Assembly: GCA_937995535.1 (NCBI GenBank)
Contig: CALKJU010000009.1
Span: 178,692 to 242,691 of the forward strand
Length of the DNA stretch: 64,000 nucleotides
Direction of reading: 5' to 3'
Source of the DNA: an uncultured Alphaproteobacteria bacterium
GTDB lineage: Bacteria; Pseudomonadota; Alphaproteobacteria; Geminicoccales; Geminicoccaceae
In this document: piece after piece, positions 9,157-22,198 of the stretch
Numbering within the stretch: the stretch's first letter is position 1
Layout: each line of letters begins with the position of its first letter
Made by a program: the position numbers and the translations under genes
The notes under the pieces: generated by a model
The model's input: only the letters and a program-made list of their open reading frames with translations
Told to the model about the DNA's origin: nothing
The model's database searches: none

Positions 9157-10254
9157 ATGGGCTTCAATTGTGGCATCGTCGGCCTGCCGAACGTCGGCAA
9201 GTCGACGCTCTTCAACGCGCTGACCGCGACGGCGGCGGCCGCCGCCGCGAACTATCCGTTCTGCACCATCGAGCCCAACGTCGGCCGGGTGCCGGTTCCC
9301 GACCCGCGGCTCGACGTGCTGGCGCGCATCGCCAGGTCGGCGCAGGTCATCGCCACCCAGCTCGAGGTCAAGGACATCGCCGGGCTCGTCAGGGGCGCCA
9401 GCAAGGGCGAGGGCCTTGGCAACAAGTTTCTCGGCGCGATCCGCGAGGTCGACGCCATTCTGCACGTGCTGCGCTGCTTCGAGGACCCGGACGTGGTCCA
9501 TGTCGAGGGCGCGGTCGACCCGCTGCGCGATGCCGAGCTGATCGAAACGGAGCTGCTCCTGGCTGATCTCGAGAGCCTCGAGCGGCAGCGCGACGGGCTC
9601 GTCAAGCGCGCCCGCGGCCCCGACAAGGAGGCGAAGGCGCGTCTCGGCCTGCTCGAGCGGATCCTGCCCGCGCTGGAGGCGGGCCGCGCGGTGCGGCAGC
9701 TCGAGCTGGGCGCGGAGGACCGGGCGCTTCTCCGCGGCTTCAACCTGCTCACCGCGAAGCCGGTCCTCTACGTCTGCAACGTCGACGAGGCGTCGGCCGC
9801 CGCCGGCAACGATCTGTCGGACAAGGTGGCGGGCATGGCGCGCGCCGTCGGCGCGCGGAGCGTCGTCGTCGCCGCCGGCATCGAGGCCGAGCTGGCAAGC
9901 CTGGGCGCGGACGAGCGGCGCGAGTACCTGGAGAGCCTGGGGCTCGCCGAGCCGGGCCTCAACCGCGTCATCCGCGAGGGCTATGCGCTGCTCGACCTGC
10001 TCACCTTCTTCACTGTGGGCCCGAAAGAGGCGCGCGCCTGGACGGTGCCCCGCGGCGCCACCGCGCCGGAGGCCGCCGGCGTGATCCACAGCGACATGCA
10101 GAAGGGCTTCATTGCCGCCGAGATCATCGCTTACGAGGACTTCGTCGCGTGCGGCGGCGAGGCGGGAGCCAAGGAGACCGGCCGGATGCGGCTCGAGGGC
10201 CGCGACTACCTGGTCCGCGAGGGCGACGTCTGCCACTTCCGCTTCAACGTCTGA
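9157..10254 (+). CDS. ychF: Ribosome-binding ATPase YchF (Obg-family P-loop protein)
   Basis: A 365-residue Obg-like ATPase. The P-loop is GLPNVGKST near residue 9, the G3 region is VKDIAGLVRGASKGEG, and the G4 motif is NVDE rather than NKxD, which explains the ATP preference of the family. The C-terminal TGS-like domain is recognised by EARAWTVPRGATAPEAAG and the conserved HSDMQKGFIAAEI. YchF binds ribosomes and influences the oxidative stress response. It directly follows pth, its usual neighbour. Confidence 0.97.
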   Translation: MGFNCGIVGLPNVGKSTLFNALTATAAAAAANYPFCTIEPNVGRVPVPDPRLDVLARIARSAQVIATQLEVKDIAGLVRGASKGEGLGNKFLGAIREVDAILHVLRCFEDPDVVHVEGAVDPLRDAELIETELLLADLESLERQRDGLVKRARGPDKEAKARLGLLERILPALEAGRAVRQLELGAEDRALLRGFNLLTAKPVLYVCNVDEASAAAGNDLSDKVAGMARAVGARSVVVAAGIEAELASLGADERREYLESLGLAEPGLNRVIREGYALLDLLTFFTVGPKEARAWTVPRGATAPEAAGVIHSDMQKGFIAAEIIAYEDFVACGGEAGAKETGRMRLEGRDYLVREGDVCHFRFNV

Positions 10255-10257
10255 GCC

Positions 10258-10701
10258 TCACGCGAAGCGGATCAGCACCACCCCGGCGACCAGCAGCAGC
10301 ACGCCCAGCAGTCGCTTGAGATCGAGCTCATGCTCGGGCACGCCGAGCAGGCCGAAATGGTCGATCACCAACGACATGACGAGCTGGCCGGCGATGAACA
10401 GGGCCACCGTCGTGGCCGCTCCAAGGCGCGGCGCCGCCATCAGCGCCGCGAGCACGACGAAGGCGCCGATCACGCCGCCGGTGAGCATCAGCGGCGGCAG
10501 GGCGGCGATGCCGCCGAGGCGCGGCGCCGGCAGGCGCAGGAGCTGGCTCACCACGAGCAGGGTCGCCGAGCTGACCAGCACCGAGAACAGCGCCGCCCAC
10601 ACCGGGTGTCCGGCGGCGGCGCCGACCCGCGCGTTGAGCAGCGGCTGCGCCGACAGCCCGGCGCCCATGACGACGACGAACAGCGCGAGCAGGCCGCTCA
10701 C
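10258..10701 (-). CDS. YdcZ-family (DUF606) DMT membrane protein
   Basis: A small hydrophobic protein of 147 residues with about five membrane segments, starting SGLLALFVVVMGAGLSAQPLLNARVG; this length and the opening AQ.LLNARV pattern are typical of the DUF606 half-size drug/metabolite transporters, which probably work as dimers. The GTG start at 10701 overlaps the M20 peptidase stop by four bases (GTGA), so it is co-translated with the peptidase. Substrate unknown. It is convergent with ychF with three bases between the stops. Confidence 0.8.
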   Translation of the reverse strand: MSGLLALFVVVMGAGLSAQPLLNARVGAAAGHPVWAALFSVLVSSATLLVVSQLLRLPAPRLGGIAALPPLMLTGGVIGAFVVLAALMAAPRLGAATTVALFIAGQLVMSLVIDHFGLLGVPEHELDLKRLLGVLLLVAGVVLIRFA

Positions 10702-12089
10702 GCGCGGGCGGTCTCCGCGAAGCGCCGCAGCATCGCGGCGTGGGTGCGGATTCCCTGTCGGTAGCAGGCGAGCTCGAACTTCTCGTTCGGGCTGTGGACA
10801 CGGTCGTCGTCGAGCCCGAAACCGACGAAGAGCACGTCGAGGCCGAGGATCTCGCGCAAGGGTGCGGTGATCGGGATCGAGCCGCCGCAGCCGATCAGTG
10901 CCGGTGCCCGGCCAAAGGCGTCCTCGACGCCGCGCTTGGCCGCCTGGAGCCAAGGCGAATCGGTTGCCACGCGGACCGGCCGGCCGCGACCGTGATCGAG
11001 GAACTCCAGCTTCACGTCGGCCGGGAGCCGCTCGCGGACGAACCGCTCGAGCGCCGTCATCACCTCGTCAGGATCCTGGTCGGGCACCAGCCGGCAGGAC
11101 AGTTTGGCGCCGGCCTTGCTGGGGATCACGGTCTTGCTGCCCGCGCCTGCATAGCCGCCCCAGAGGCCGTTGACGTCGCAGGTCGGCCGCGCCCAGATCC
11201 GTTCGAGCAGGCTCCGCCCGGCCTCGCCCACCGATCGGGTCAGGCCCACATCGGCGAGGAACCCGGGCTCGTCGAGGCCGGCCTCGACCCAGGCGCGCAG
11301 CTCCTGCGGCGGCACCTCGACGACCCGGTCATAAAAGCCGGGCAAGGTCACCCGGCCGTCGCGATCGTGCAATTCGGCCAGAATGCTCACCAGGACGTTC
11401 AGCGGGTTGGGCACCGCCCCGCCATACAAGCCGGAATGCAGGTCACGGCTGGGCCCGGTCAGGCGGATCTCGGCATAGACGAGGCCGCGCAGCATGTAGG
11501 TGATCGCCGGCCGATCGACCTCGAGCATGCCGGTATCGGAGACGACGCAGACGTCGGCCCGGAGCGCGTCGCGATTGGCCGCGAGGAACGGCACGAAGCT
11601 CGTGCTCGCTGCCTCCTCCTCGCCCTCGACCAGCACCTTGACGTTGACCGGCAGCCGGCCCTCCAGGGCCATCCAGGCGCGCAACGCCTCGACCCAGGTC
11701 ATGACCTGGCCCTTGTCGTCGACGGCACCGCGGGCGACGATGCGCGGCCCGCGCGGCCCCTCGACCACGACCGGATCGAACGGCGGGCTGTCCCAGAGCT
11801 CGAACGGATCGGCCGGCTGCACGTCGTAGTGGCCATAGTAGAGGATGGTCGGCGCGTCGCGGCCGGCGCCGCTCCACTCGGCCACGACCATGGGCATGCC
11901 GCCGGTCGGCCGCACCTGTGCGTCGAGGCCGATCTCGCGCAGCTGCCCGGCGAGCCAGGCCGCGCAGCGGCGGGTGTCCTCGGCATAGGCGGGATCGGTC
12001 CCGACGCTCGGGATCCGCAAGAACGCTTTCAGGCGCTCGATCGCCTCGGGAAAGTCGCGGTCGATCTGGGCGCTCACGGGATCGGGCAT
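10698..12089 (-). CDS. M20-family metallopeptidase (dipeptidase-type)
   Basis: The 463-residue product has the complete di-zinc site of family M20: His in YGHYDVQP, bridging Asp in GAVDDKGQ, catalytic Glu pair in EGEEEA, Asp in VSDTGM and the C-terminal His in VHSPNEKF. The lid/dimerisation domain is in the middle (RDLHSGLYGGAV). The GHYDVQP subgroup includes cytosolic non-specific dipeptidases (CNDP/DapE-like). No signal peptide, so it is cytosolic. It is coupled to the small YdcZ-type membrane protein, which could export or import a related compound. Confidence 0.9.
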   Translation of the reverse strand: MPDPVSAQIDRDFPEAIERLKAFLRIPSVGTDPAYAEDTRRCAAWLAGQLREIGLDAQVRPTGGMPMVVAEWSGAGRDAPTILYYGHYDVQPADPFELWDSPPFDPVVVEGPRGPRIVARGAVDDKGQVMTWVEALRAWMALEGRLPVNVKVLVEGEEEAASTSFVPFLAANRDALRADVCVVSDTGMLEVDRPAITYMLRGLVYAEIRLTGPSRDLHSGLYGGAVPNPLNVLVSILAELHDRDGRVTLPGFYDRVVEVPPQELRAWVEAGLDEPGFLADVGLTRSVGEAGRSLLERIWARPTCDVNGLWGGYAGAGSKTVIPSKAGAKLSCRLVPDQDPDEVMTALERFVRERLPADVKLEFLDHGRGRPVRVATDSPWLQAAKRGVEDAFGRAPALIGCGGSIPITAPLREILGLDVLFVGFGLDDDRVHSPNEKFELACYRQGIRTHAAMLRRFAETARA

Positions 12090-12155
12090 GGAGGCGGCCT
12101 CTGCCGGGATGGCGCGGTTATGCCCCGCGCCGCCCCGGGCAACAACCGCCTCCGG

Positions 12156-13427
<1,272 letters not shown>

Positions 13428-13456
13428 CGGGCCTCCTCGCGGGCCTCGGGCCCGGC

Positions 13457-14554
13457 TCAGCTGTAGGGTTGGCGCGGGCAGGCGCGGCCTTCCTTGTCGA
13501 ACAGATAGCAGGCCGCGGCCGGCACCCCGACCGAGATCGGCTGGTCGGGCTGCGCCTCGGCATCGGCGGCGGCCTTGACCACGAGCAGCTCGGGCATACC
13601 GACATCGATGTAGATCCAGCTCTCCGCGCCGAGCTGTTCCTTGGTCACGACCTTGCCCGAGAGCCGGCCCTCGCCGCTGCCGCCCGCGCGCAAATGCTCC
13701 GGACGGATGCCGACGATGTACTCCGCACCCGCGGCGCCGCCGTTGGTGCGACAGGTGGTGCTGATCGCGTCCCCGCTGGGCAGCCGGACGACCGCCCCCT
13801 CGTTGCCACCGTGGACCACCTCGCAGGGCAGGAAGTTCATCTTGGGCGAGCCGATGAAGCCGGCGACGAACTGATTGTCGGGGTGCTGGTAGAGATCGAT
13901 CGGCGAGCCGAACTGGCGCACGAGGCCCGCCTCGAGGACGACGATCCGGTCGGCCAGGGTCATCGCCTCGACCTGGTCGTGGGTGACGTAGATCATCGTC
14001 GCGTCGAGCGAGTGATGCAGCTTTGCGATCTCGATCCGCATCTGCACGCGGAGCGCGGCGTCCAGGTTGGACAGCGGCTCGTCGAACAGGAAAACCTTGG
14101 GGTTGCGGACGATCGCGCGGCCGATGGCCACCCGCTGCCGCTGCCCGCCGGAGAGCTGCTTGGGCTTGCGCTCGAGCAATTGATCGAGCTGCAGGATGCG
14201 CGCCGCCTCGCGCACTCGGCGGTCGGCCTCGCCGGCGTCGGTCCTCGCCAGCTTCAGCCCGAACGCCATGTTCTCGTAGACCGTCATGTGCGGGTAGAGG
14301 GCGTAGGACTGGAAGACCATGGAGATGCCGCGCTCCGACGGCGGCAGGTCGTTCACCACCTTGTCGCCGATGCGCAGCTCGCCTGAGCTGATGTCCTCGA
14401 GCCCGGCGACGAGGCGCAGCAGGGTCGACTTGCCGCACCCCGAGGGCCCGACGAACACCACGAACTCGTTGGGCCGGATGTCCAGGCTGACGCCCTTGAT
14501 GATGTGCACCGCGCCGAAGGACTTGTGCACGTTGGTCATCCTGATCGAGGCCAT
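13457..14554 (-). CDS. Sugar ABC transporter ATP-binding protein (MalK/UgpC type)
   Basis: A 365-residue ATPase: Walker [10 protein letters not shown] at residues 36-44, Q-loop in [13 protein letters not shown], signature LSGGQRQRV, Walker B VFLFDEP and the switch His in VTHDQ. The C-terminal third is the OB-fold regulatory domain typical of the MalK/UgpC class (GIRPEHLRA). Its ATG overlaps the glucosidase stop by one base (TGATG). It energises the two permeases encoded upstream; its place after an alpha-glucosidase matches AglK of the Sinorhizobium aglEFGAK operon. Confidence 0.93.
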   Translation of the reverse strand: MASIRMTNVHKSFGAVHIIKGVSLDIRPNEFVVFVGPSGCGKSTLLRLVAGLEDISSGELRIGDKVVNDLPPSERGISMVFQSYALYPHMTVYENMAFGLKLARTDAGEADRRVREAARILQLDQLLERKPKQLSGGQRQRVAIGRAIVRNPKVFLFDEPLSNLDAALRVQMRIEIAKLHHSLDATMIYVTHDQVEAMTLADRIVVLEAGLVRQFGSPIDLYQHPDNQFVAGFIGSPKMNFLPCEVVHGGNEGAVVRLPSGDAISTTCRTNGGAAGAEYIVGIRPEHLRAGGSGEGRLSGKVVTKEQLGAESWIYIDVGMPELLVVKAAADAEAQPDQPISVGVPAAACYLFDKEGRACPRQPYS

Positions 14555-16218
14555 CAGCGTCGAGCCTCCCCGTTGCGCTCGATGAACAGCCAGCCATGCT
14601 CCGGCAGGCGCGCGTCGCCGGCGTGGAGCGTGACGCCCGGCGCGTGGCGCCGCAGCACGCCCCGACCGACCTCGAGCTCGGCCGGCAGCGTGCCGAGGTT
14701 GAACACGCAGAGCAGCGTCCGCTCGCCATCGCTGCGCTCGAAGGCCAGCACCGGGTGGGCGACGTCGAGAAAGCGGATCGCTCCGCGGACCAGCGGACGC
14801 TCGGTCCGCCGCCAGGCGAGGAAGTCGCGGATCATGTGCAGCGGCGCGCCCGGATCACGCTCCTGCGCGTCCACGGCGAGCGGCAGATGGCTCGCCGGTA
14901 CCGGCAGCCACGGCTCCCCGCTGGTGAAACCGGCATGGACCGACGTCGCGGACCACGGCATCGGCGTGCGGCAGCCGTCGCGCCCCTTGTACTCCGGCCA
15001 GAAGGCCAGGCCATAAGGGTCCTTGAGCTGCTCGAAGGCCAGTTCGGCCTCCTCGAGCCCGAGCTCCTCGCCCTGGTACAGGCAGGGGGTGCCACGCAGG
15101 CTGCAAAGCAGGATCGGCAGGAGCGCGCGCAGCCTCGGCGTCACCGGGCCGCCGCCGGCGAAGCGCGTCACCGCCCGGGTCACGTCGTGGTTGCAGAACG
15201 CCCAGCACGCCCAGCCTTGGTCGAGGACGCGCTCGACCGCCTCGACGATCTCGCGGATCGCCGCCGGCGTCGGCGCGCAGGTGAGCAGATCGAAGCTGTA
15301 GGCGATGTCGAGACCGCCACCGGCGGAATACTCAGCCATCCGCTCGAGCGCCCGGTCGCCGCTGATCTCGCCGAGCAGCATTCGCCCGCCATAGCGCTCG
15401 GTCAGGGCATGCAGCGGCTTGAAGAACAGGTCGGCCAGCTCAGGACGGGCCTTGTTCCACAGCTGATACTGCATGGCGTGCGGCGAGGTGGCGGGACCGT
15501 TCAGCGGCAGGTTGTTGTCGCGCGGCCGGGGCGGGTTGTCGCGCAGCCTCGGGTCGTGGACGCCGAAGTCGATGGCGTCGAGCCGGAAGCCGTCGACGCC
15601 GCGCCTCAGCCAGAACTCCGCCTGGTCCAGCAGCGCCGCAATGACTTCCGGGTTGTGGAAGTTGAGGTCCGGCTGCTCCTTCAGGAAGTTGTGCAGGTAG
15701 TACTGGCCGCGGCGCGGCTCCCACTCCCAGGCCGGTCCACCGAACACGGCGAGCCAGTTGTTCGGTGGACTGCCGTCCGGCTTCGGATCCGCCCAGACAT
15801 ACCAGTCGGCCTTGGGGTTGTTCCGCGACTGCCGGCTCTCCTTGAACCAGCCGTGCTCGTTGGAGGTGTGGCTGGCGACGAAGTCGATGATCACCCGCAG
15901 GCCCAGCTCGTGCGCCCGGGCGAGCAGGCGGTCGAAGTCGTCGAGCGTCCCGAAGATCGGGTCGACGTCGCAGTAGTCGGCCACGTCGTACCCATAATCC
16001 TTCATCGGGCTGATCATGAAGGGCGAGATCCAGATGACGTCGACGCCGAGGGCGGCGACGTAGTCGAGACGGCTCGTGATGCCCGGCAGGTCGCCCACGC
16101 CATCGCCGTTGCTGTCGAGGAAGCTGCGCGGATAGATCTGATAAATGACCGCGCCTCGCCACCAGTCGTCGCGGCGTGCTCCGACCTTCGGCAGGCGGTG
16201 CGCGGTCTTCTCGAACAT
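14554..16218 (-). CDS. Alpha-glucosidase, glycoside hydrolase family 13
   Basis: A 554-residue cytosolic GH13 enzyme (oligo-1,6-glucosidase/AglA subfamily). It starts with [15 protein letters not shown], and the catalytic residues are visible: nucleophile Asp in GFRLDAIDF (about 214), acid/base Glu in LLGEISGD (about 283) and the transition-state Asp in FCNHDVTR (about 345). There is no signal peptide. It lies between the permease and ATPase genes of the operon, so it most likely hydrolyses the imported alpha-glucoside (for example sucrose, maltose, trehalulose or trehalose) to glucose. The exact linkage cannot be told from the sequence. Confidence 0.92.
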   Translation of the reverse strand: MFEKTAHRLPKVGARRDDWWRGAVIYQIYPRSFLDSNGDGVGDLPGITSRLDYVAALGVDVIWISPFMISPMKDYGYDVADYCDVDPIFGTLDDFDRLLARAHELGLRVIIDFVASHTSNEHGWFKESRQSRNNPKADWYVWADPKPDGSPPNNWLAVFGGPAWEWEPRRGQYYLHNFLKEQPDLNFHNPEVIAALLDQAEFWLRRGVDGFRLDAIDFGVHDPRLRDNPPRPRDNNLPLNGPATSPHAMQYQLWNKARPELADLFFKPLHALTERYGGRMLLGEISGDRALERMAEYSAGGGLDIAYSFDLLTCAPTPAAIREIVEAVERVLDQGWACWAFCNHDVTRAVTRFAGGGPVTPRLRALLPILLCSLRGTPCLYQGEELGLEEAELAFEQLKDPYGLAFWPEYKGRDGCRTPMPWSATSVHAGFTSGEPWLPVPASHLPLAVDAQERDPGAPLHMIRDFLAWRRTERPLVRGAIRFLDVAHPVLAFERSDGERTLLCVFNLGTLPAELEVGRGVLRRHAPGVTLHAGDARLPEHGWLFIERNGEARR

Positions 16219-16222
16219 CGGC

Positions 16223-17059
<837 letters not shown>

Positions 17060-17063
17060 GGCC

Positions 17064-18002
<939 letters not shown>

Positions 18003-18083
18003 GCGTCCTCCCTCCCCGCTCGACCGTCTTGACGGGGTCGGCGCGCCCTGCCGGCGCGCGCCGGCCCCGTCAGCGCTTCCCTG

Positions 18084-19352
18084 CTACCAGCGACCGCCGC
18101 GCGACAGACGGTCCAGCCGCGCCTCCAGGCTGGCCAGCGCGTCCTCGGCCTTCGCCTTGCCGCTCAACACCTCGTGCACGGCGTTGAAGAACTCGGAGCT
18201 GACCTGGTTGTAGCGCCCGCCTGTAACGCGCGACGGGCGGGCCACGGCGTTGACGAAAGTATCGTAGAGCGAACCGAAGAACGGGACCGCGTCGAGGACC
18301 TCGGCGTCCTGGTACAGCGATTCGATGGTCGGATTGTAGGCCCCCTGGATGGCGCGGCGCTTCTGCTCCGCGGCGCTCGTCAGGAAGACCACGAGATCGG
18401 CGGCGACGTCCGGGTTCTTGCTGTACTTCGAGACCGCGAGCTGCCAGCCACCGAGGGTTCCGGTGTGCTTTCCGTCGGGGCCGCCCTTGGGCAACGCGCT
18501 GACGCCGATCTGGCCGGCGATCGGGCTGTCCGGGGCATTGCCGAGCGCCCAGGCGTAAGGCCAGTTGCGCATGAACACGGCGTTGCCGGACTGCCAGACG
18601 CCGCGCGATTCCTCCTCGGTGTAGTTGAGCACGCCCTGCGGGGCGATGGTGCCGACCGTCGACGCCGCCCAGGTCAGCGCCTCGGCGGCGGCCGGGTTGT
18701 TGGCGGTGATCTTGCCGTCGTCGGCGACCAGTGCGCCGCCGCCGAAGCTGTCGATCCACTCCAGCGCGTTGCAGGTCAGCCCCTCATAGGCCTTGGCCTG
18801 ATAGACGAATCCCCACATCGAGGCGTTGCCGGCGGCGCGCTCGCCCTCCTGGATCTCGGCGGCGATCGCGCTCAGCTCCTGCCAGGTCTGCGGCGGCTGC
18901 TTGCCGTACTTCTCTAAGAGATCCTTGCGGTAGTACAGGATCCCGGCATCCGTGAACCAGGGCACGGCGACGAGCTGACCGCCGACCGTGTTGTTGTCGA
19001 CGATCGCCTTGAAGTGCTGCCCGATCACGTCGGCCGGCACCTTGTCGGACAGATCGAGGAGATGCGTGGCGAGGATGCCGGGCCAGATGACGTCGATCTG
19101 GTAGACGTCGATGTCGCCCGATCCCGCCGCCAGCATTTGCTGGTACAGCGCCAACCGCTCGGTGGCCGAGTTCGGCGTGCTGATGATGTTGACCTGATGC
19201 CCGGTCTGCTGCGCCCAGGCGTCGGCGCCCTGACGGCACAGCTCCAGCTCCTGGCCGACCGCGCCGCACGAGATCGAGATCGTGGCGGCGCTCGCCAGCG
19301 GCGACGCGAGCAGGGCCGCCGCGAACAAGGCTGCCGCAGTGTTTCGACGCAT
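18084..19352 (-). CDS. Sugar ABC transporter substrate-binding protein (first gene of operon)
   Basis: A 422-residue periplasmic binding protein with a Sec signal peptide cleaved after about ASPLASA. It shares ALYQQMLAAGSGDIDVYQID, TFNALEWID-type and GGWQLAVSKYS blocks with trehalose- and alpha-glucoside-binding proteins (ThuE/AglE) and is a close paralogue of the protein at 12156-13427. It has a GGGAGG Shine-Dalgarno sequence before the ATG at 19352 and lies just downstream of a LacI-type palindrome, so it is the promoter-proximal gene. The order binding protein, permease, permease, glucosidase, ATPase matches aglEFGAK. Confidence 0.92.
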   Translation of the reverse strand: MRRNTAAALFAAALLASPLASAATISISCGAVGQELELCRQGADAWAQQTGHQVNIISTPNSATERLALYQQMLAAGSGDIDVYQIDVIWPGILATHLLDLSDKVPADVIGQHFKAIVDNNTVGGQLVAVPWFTDAGILYYRKDLLEKYGKQPPQTWQELSAIAAEIQEGERAAGNASMWGFVYQAKAYEGLTCNALEWIDSFGGGALVADDGKITANNPAAAEALTWAASTVGTIAPQGVLNYTEEESRGVWQSGNAVFMRNWPYAWALGNAPDSPIAGQIGVSALPKGGPDGKHTGTLGGWQLAVSKYSKNPDVAADLVVFLTSAAEQKRRAIQGAYNPTIESLYQDAEVLDAVPFFGSLYDTFVNAVARPSRVTGGRYNQVSSEFFNAVHEVLSGKAKAEDALASLEARLDRLSRGGRW

Positions 19353-19371
19353 GTGACGCCTCCCTTCGCCT

Positions 19372-19393
19372 CAAAGCGCTTTGGGCGACCATA
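19372..19393 (-). promoter_or_regulatory. Putative LacI-family operator and -10 element of the sugar operon
   Basis: CAAAGCGCTTTG at 19372-19383 is a perfect 12-base palindrome with the central CG typical of LacI/GalR-family operators. On the minus strand a TATGGT at 19393-19388 could be a -10 element, placing the palindrome over the predicted transcription start, 20 bases before the ATG of the first binding protein. This would give substrate-inducible repression. No LacI-family regulator gene is in the window. Confidence 0.6.
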
Positions 19394-19443
19394 CGCCTCA
19401 GGGCGGAAAAGGAAAGCCCCGCCGGTGGCGCGCGGACGCCCGA

Positions 19444-20430
19444 TCAGGCTACCGCAAGGGATGCGCGTTGAGTGACGGGATGCAAGATCAATCTGCGCGC
19501 GCCCTCGGCGAGCCCGCAGACGCGCCCGGAGAGCAATGTGTCCACGATGTGGCGCAGCACGGCGCCGGGCGCGCCCGTCGCGTCGCCGAGGAAGTAGGTG
19601 TGCCCGAGGCGGTCGCGCTCGTGGTTCACCGCATCGCAGTCGATGGCGACGACGTTGGCCGGCGTCAGCTCGAGCCGTTCCGGGCCGGTGTGTCCGAGCC
19701 GCCGGCTCACCACCTTGTTGCGCAGGTTGGCGACCTTGCTGCTGCGCAGCGCGAGGTCGTCGGCGGCGTGGTAGACGACGAGGTTGCGCGCGGCCGCCGC
19801 GATCACCTCGCCGGACCGTCCGCGTTCGAGGCACTCGTTGGCGACGTCGGCGGCGACCATGAAGATCGAGCGGAACAGCGCCGGCGCCGCGCCGTAGTCG
19901 GCGCGCCACCGTGCCAGCGCCGCGCGCAGCAGCTTGTTGCCCATCGAGTGGGCGAGGATGTTCACGTGCTTGAGACAGGGCCCGGGCTCGCGCGCCCGGT
20001 CGCGCCAATCGAGGAACTTGCCGATCATCCGGGCCATGACGATGCCGCTGATCTCGGCCGAGCTCTGGTCGTCCCAGTAGTCGAGCACGACCCCGAAGTC
20101 GCCGTCACAGGGCCAGACCAAGGGCACCACCTCGATCGCGTTGGGCGCAAGCTGGTCGCACAGCCGCTGCAGCTCGAGCGCCGCCGGGAAGATCTGCGGC
20201 TCGGGCTGGCAATTGAAGCCATGCACGTAGAGCAGGATCTGCCCGCGCGGGGAGTGGCGCAGGCGGTCGAAGAAGCGTGGCGAGAGCAGCTCCTCGTACT
20301 GCCCGGGGCCGTGCCGGCGGCAGAAGAACAAGGAGGTCGATGGCTCGCTGCAGGCGAGGTCGAATGCGACGGCGCGGCCGGCCGCCGAGTGCCGCCCCTC
20401 GGCGAGGCGACGATTGGTGACGAAGAGCAT
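19444..20430 (-). CDS. DUF900-family alpha/beta hydrolase
   Basis: A 328-residue protein starting MLFVTNRRLAEG. LLYVHGFN is the oxyanion-hole strand and ILAHSMGN is the nucleophile elbow (G/A-H-S-M-G) of alpha/beta hydrolases; VYHAADDLAL probably carries the acid residue and GHTYF the base. The layout matches the DUF900 family (PF05990), whose members are mostly uncharacterised putative esterases or lipases. No signal peptide is seen. The start at 20430 is the family start and lies about 25 bases after a good predicted promoter; upstream open frame is antisense to the sulfatase gene. Confidence 0.8.
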   Translation of the reverse strand: MLFVTNRRLAEGRHSAAGRAVAFDLACSEPSTSLFFCRRHGPGQYEELLSPRFFDRLRHSPRGQILLYVHGFNCQPEPQIFPAALELQRLCDQLAPNAIEVVPLVWPCDGDFGVVLDYWDDQSSAEISGIVMARMIGKFLDWRDRAREPGPCLKHVNILAHSMGNKLLRAALARWRADYGAAPALFRSIFMVAADVANECLERGRSGEVIAAAARNLVVYHAADDLALRSSKVANLRNKVVSRRLGHTGPERLELTPANVVAIDCDAVNHERDRLGHTYFLGDATGAPGAVLRHIVDTLLSGRVCGLAEGARRLILHPVTQRASLAVA

Positions 20431-20461
20431 GGCAGGTCCGATCGGCGATAGGCTCGAATTA

Positions 20462-20490
20462 GGTATATCTTCCTTTGCTCTGGAATTCAA
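20462..20490 (-). promoter_or_regulatory. Putative sigma-70-type promoter of the DUF900 hydrolase gene
   Basis: On the minus strand TTGAAT (20490-20485) and TATACC (20467-20462) are separated by exactly 17 bases in a local A+T-rich patch between two divergent genes. The predicted start of transcription is near 20455, 25 bases before the ATG. Confidence 0.5.
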
Positions 20491-20553
20491 GCCCCGGTTG
20501 AGCCCGACCCTGCGCTGTGGCTTGCTCCGCCGCGGCGAGCGCGGAGCCCGGCG

Positions 20554-22032
20554 ATGAACGTCCTGCTGATCACGGCCGACCAGTGGCGCGGCGATGCGTT
20601 GGGTTGCCTCGGCTGCGCAGCCGCGCGGACACCGCGGCTCGACGCTCTGGCCCGCGACGGCGTGCTGCTGCGCAATCACCACGGCCAAGCGACGCCGTGC
20701 GGGCCCGCCCGCGCTTCTCTGCACACCGGCCTGTACGCCTTCAACCATCGGTCGGTCACCAACGGCACGCCGCTCGACCGCCGCCACAAGACGCTCGCCG
20801 AGCTGATCCGCAGCGCCGGCTGGGATCCGGTCCTGTTCGGTTACACCGACACCAGCGTCGACCCGCGAACGGTCCCGGGCGACGATCCGCGGCTCCGCAC
20901 CTACGAAGGCATCGCGCCGGGCTACCGCCTGCTCCAGGCGCTGCCCGAGAGCATGGACGCGTGGCTCGACCACCTCGCCGCCCGCGGCTACGGCCGACGC
21001 GAGAGCGTCTGGGCCTGGTACGACAGGCCGCTCGGCGAGCCGGCGCCATGGCGCGCGGAGGACAGCGAGACGGCCTTCCTGACCGACCGCTTCCTCGCCT
21101 GGCTCGGCGGGCAGCGGGACACGTCGTGGTTCGCGCATCTGTCCTTCATCAAGCCGCACCCGCCGCTCGTTGCCGCTGCGCCGTTCCATGACTGCGTGCC
21201 TACGTCCGCGATTCCGCCGCCGGTCGAGACGCTCACCGCGCATCCCTGGCTCGCGGCGAAGCGCGAGGAGCGGCTCGGGCAGAGCTGGGGCTGCCTCGCC
21301 GGTCGCCACGTCGCGGACCTCGACCGGCCCACGGTAATGGCCCTGCGCCGCGTCTATTTCGGCCTTCTGCGCGAGGTCGATCATCAGATCGGCCGGATCC
21401 TCGACGGGCTCACCGCGCTCGGTGCGCTCGACGACACGCTCGTGATCGTCACCGCCGACCACGGCGAACTGCTCGGCGACCATGGGCTCCTGGGCAAGAG
21501 CGTGTTCCACCGCCCGGCGTTTCATGTACCGCTGATCGTGCGCGGGCCGGGCCTCGCCCGGGGGCTGGTCGTGGAGCGGTTCACCGAGCATGTCGATCTG
21601 ATGCCGACGATCCTCGAGGCGCTTGGCCTGCCTCTGCCGTTGCAGTGCGACGGGCATTCGCTGCTGCCGCTGCTGCGCGGCGAGACACCGGCGCAATGGC
21701 GCGTCGCGACGCACTGGGAGCACGACTTCCGCGACCTGGAGGATCCCTGGCTGGCGCAGCGGCTGGGCCTCGAGCCCGACGATTGCGGCATCGCCATCCG
21801 CCTCGAGCCGCGCTTCGCCTATGTCCACTTCACCGCCCTGCCGCCACTGTGCTTCGACACGGTGGCCGACCCGCACTGGCAGCGTGACATTTCGACCGAT
21901 GCCGGCCACGCCGGCACGGTCCGCGACCTCGCCCGCGGAATGCTGTCGTGGCGCCTGCGCTACGCCGAGCGCCGCTTGACGGGCTGCAAGCTTACCCCGG
22001 CCGGGGTGATCGGTCGCTATGATCCATCATGA
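20554..22032 (+). CDS. Sulfatase-superfamily hydrolase (phosphonate monoester hydrolase-like)
   Basis: A 492-residue member of the formylglycine-dependent sulfatase superfamily. TPCGPARASLHTGLY contains the C-x-P-x-R signature with Cys 49 as the predicted formylglycine site; the metal ligands are in ITADQWRGD near the N-terminus and VTADHGELLGDHG near residue 310. CGPAR and the C-terminal architecture resemble phosphonate monoester hydrolases and arylsulfatases of rhizobia, which also act on phosphodiesters. No signal peptide is present, suggesting a cytosolic enzyme. The formylglycine-generating enzyme it needs is not in the window. Substrate uncertain. Confidence 0.85.
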   Translation: MNVLLITADQWRGDALGCLGCAAARTPRLDALARDGVLLRNHHGQATPCGPARASLHTGLYAFNHRSVTNGTPLDRRHKTLAELIRSAGWDPVLFGYTDTSVDPRTVPGDDPRLRTYEGIAPGYRLLQALPESMDAWLDHLAARGYGRRESVWAWYDRPLGEPAPWRAEDSETAFLTDRFLAWLGGQRDTSWFAHLSFIKPHPPLVAAAPFHDCVPTSAIPPPVETLTAHPWLAAKREERLGQSWGCLAGRHVADLDRPTVMALRRVYFGLLREVDHQIGRILDGLTALGALDDTLVIVTADHGELLGDHGLLGKSVFHRPAFHVPLIVRGPGLARGLVVERFTEHVDLMPTILEALGLPLPLQCDGHSLLPLLRGETPAQWRVATHWEHDFRDLEDPWLAQRLGLEPDDCGIAIRLEPRFAYVHFTALPPLCFDTVADPHWQRDISTDAGHAGTVRDLARGMLSWRLRYAERRLTGCKLTPAGVIGRYDPS

Positions 22033-22198
22033 GCAGCCGCGCCCGTACCACATGCCCCTGGATCGCCAAGCCCCTGATACGTGTGCGCGAAACCCCTTCG
22101 CTTGTGCCGGCGGTCGGCCGGGACACTCCACCGGAACCCCGTGCGACGGCGAGGTCGTTCGCAGTACTCTCCCGTGAGCGATGGGTGGAGTCTGCCAG

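Noticed and set aside
22033..22198. A tRNA or attachment site in the gap before the second Uma2 gene
   Set aside because: No cloverleaf, T-loop consensus or direct repeats could be found, and no integrase lies nearby.
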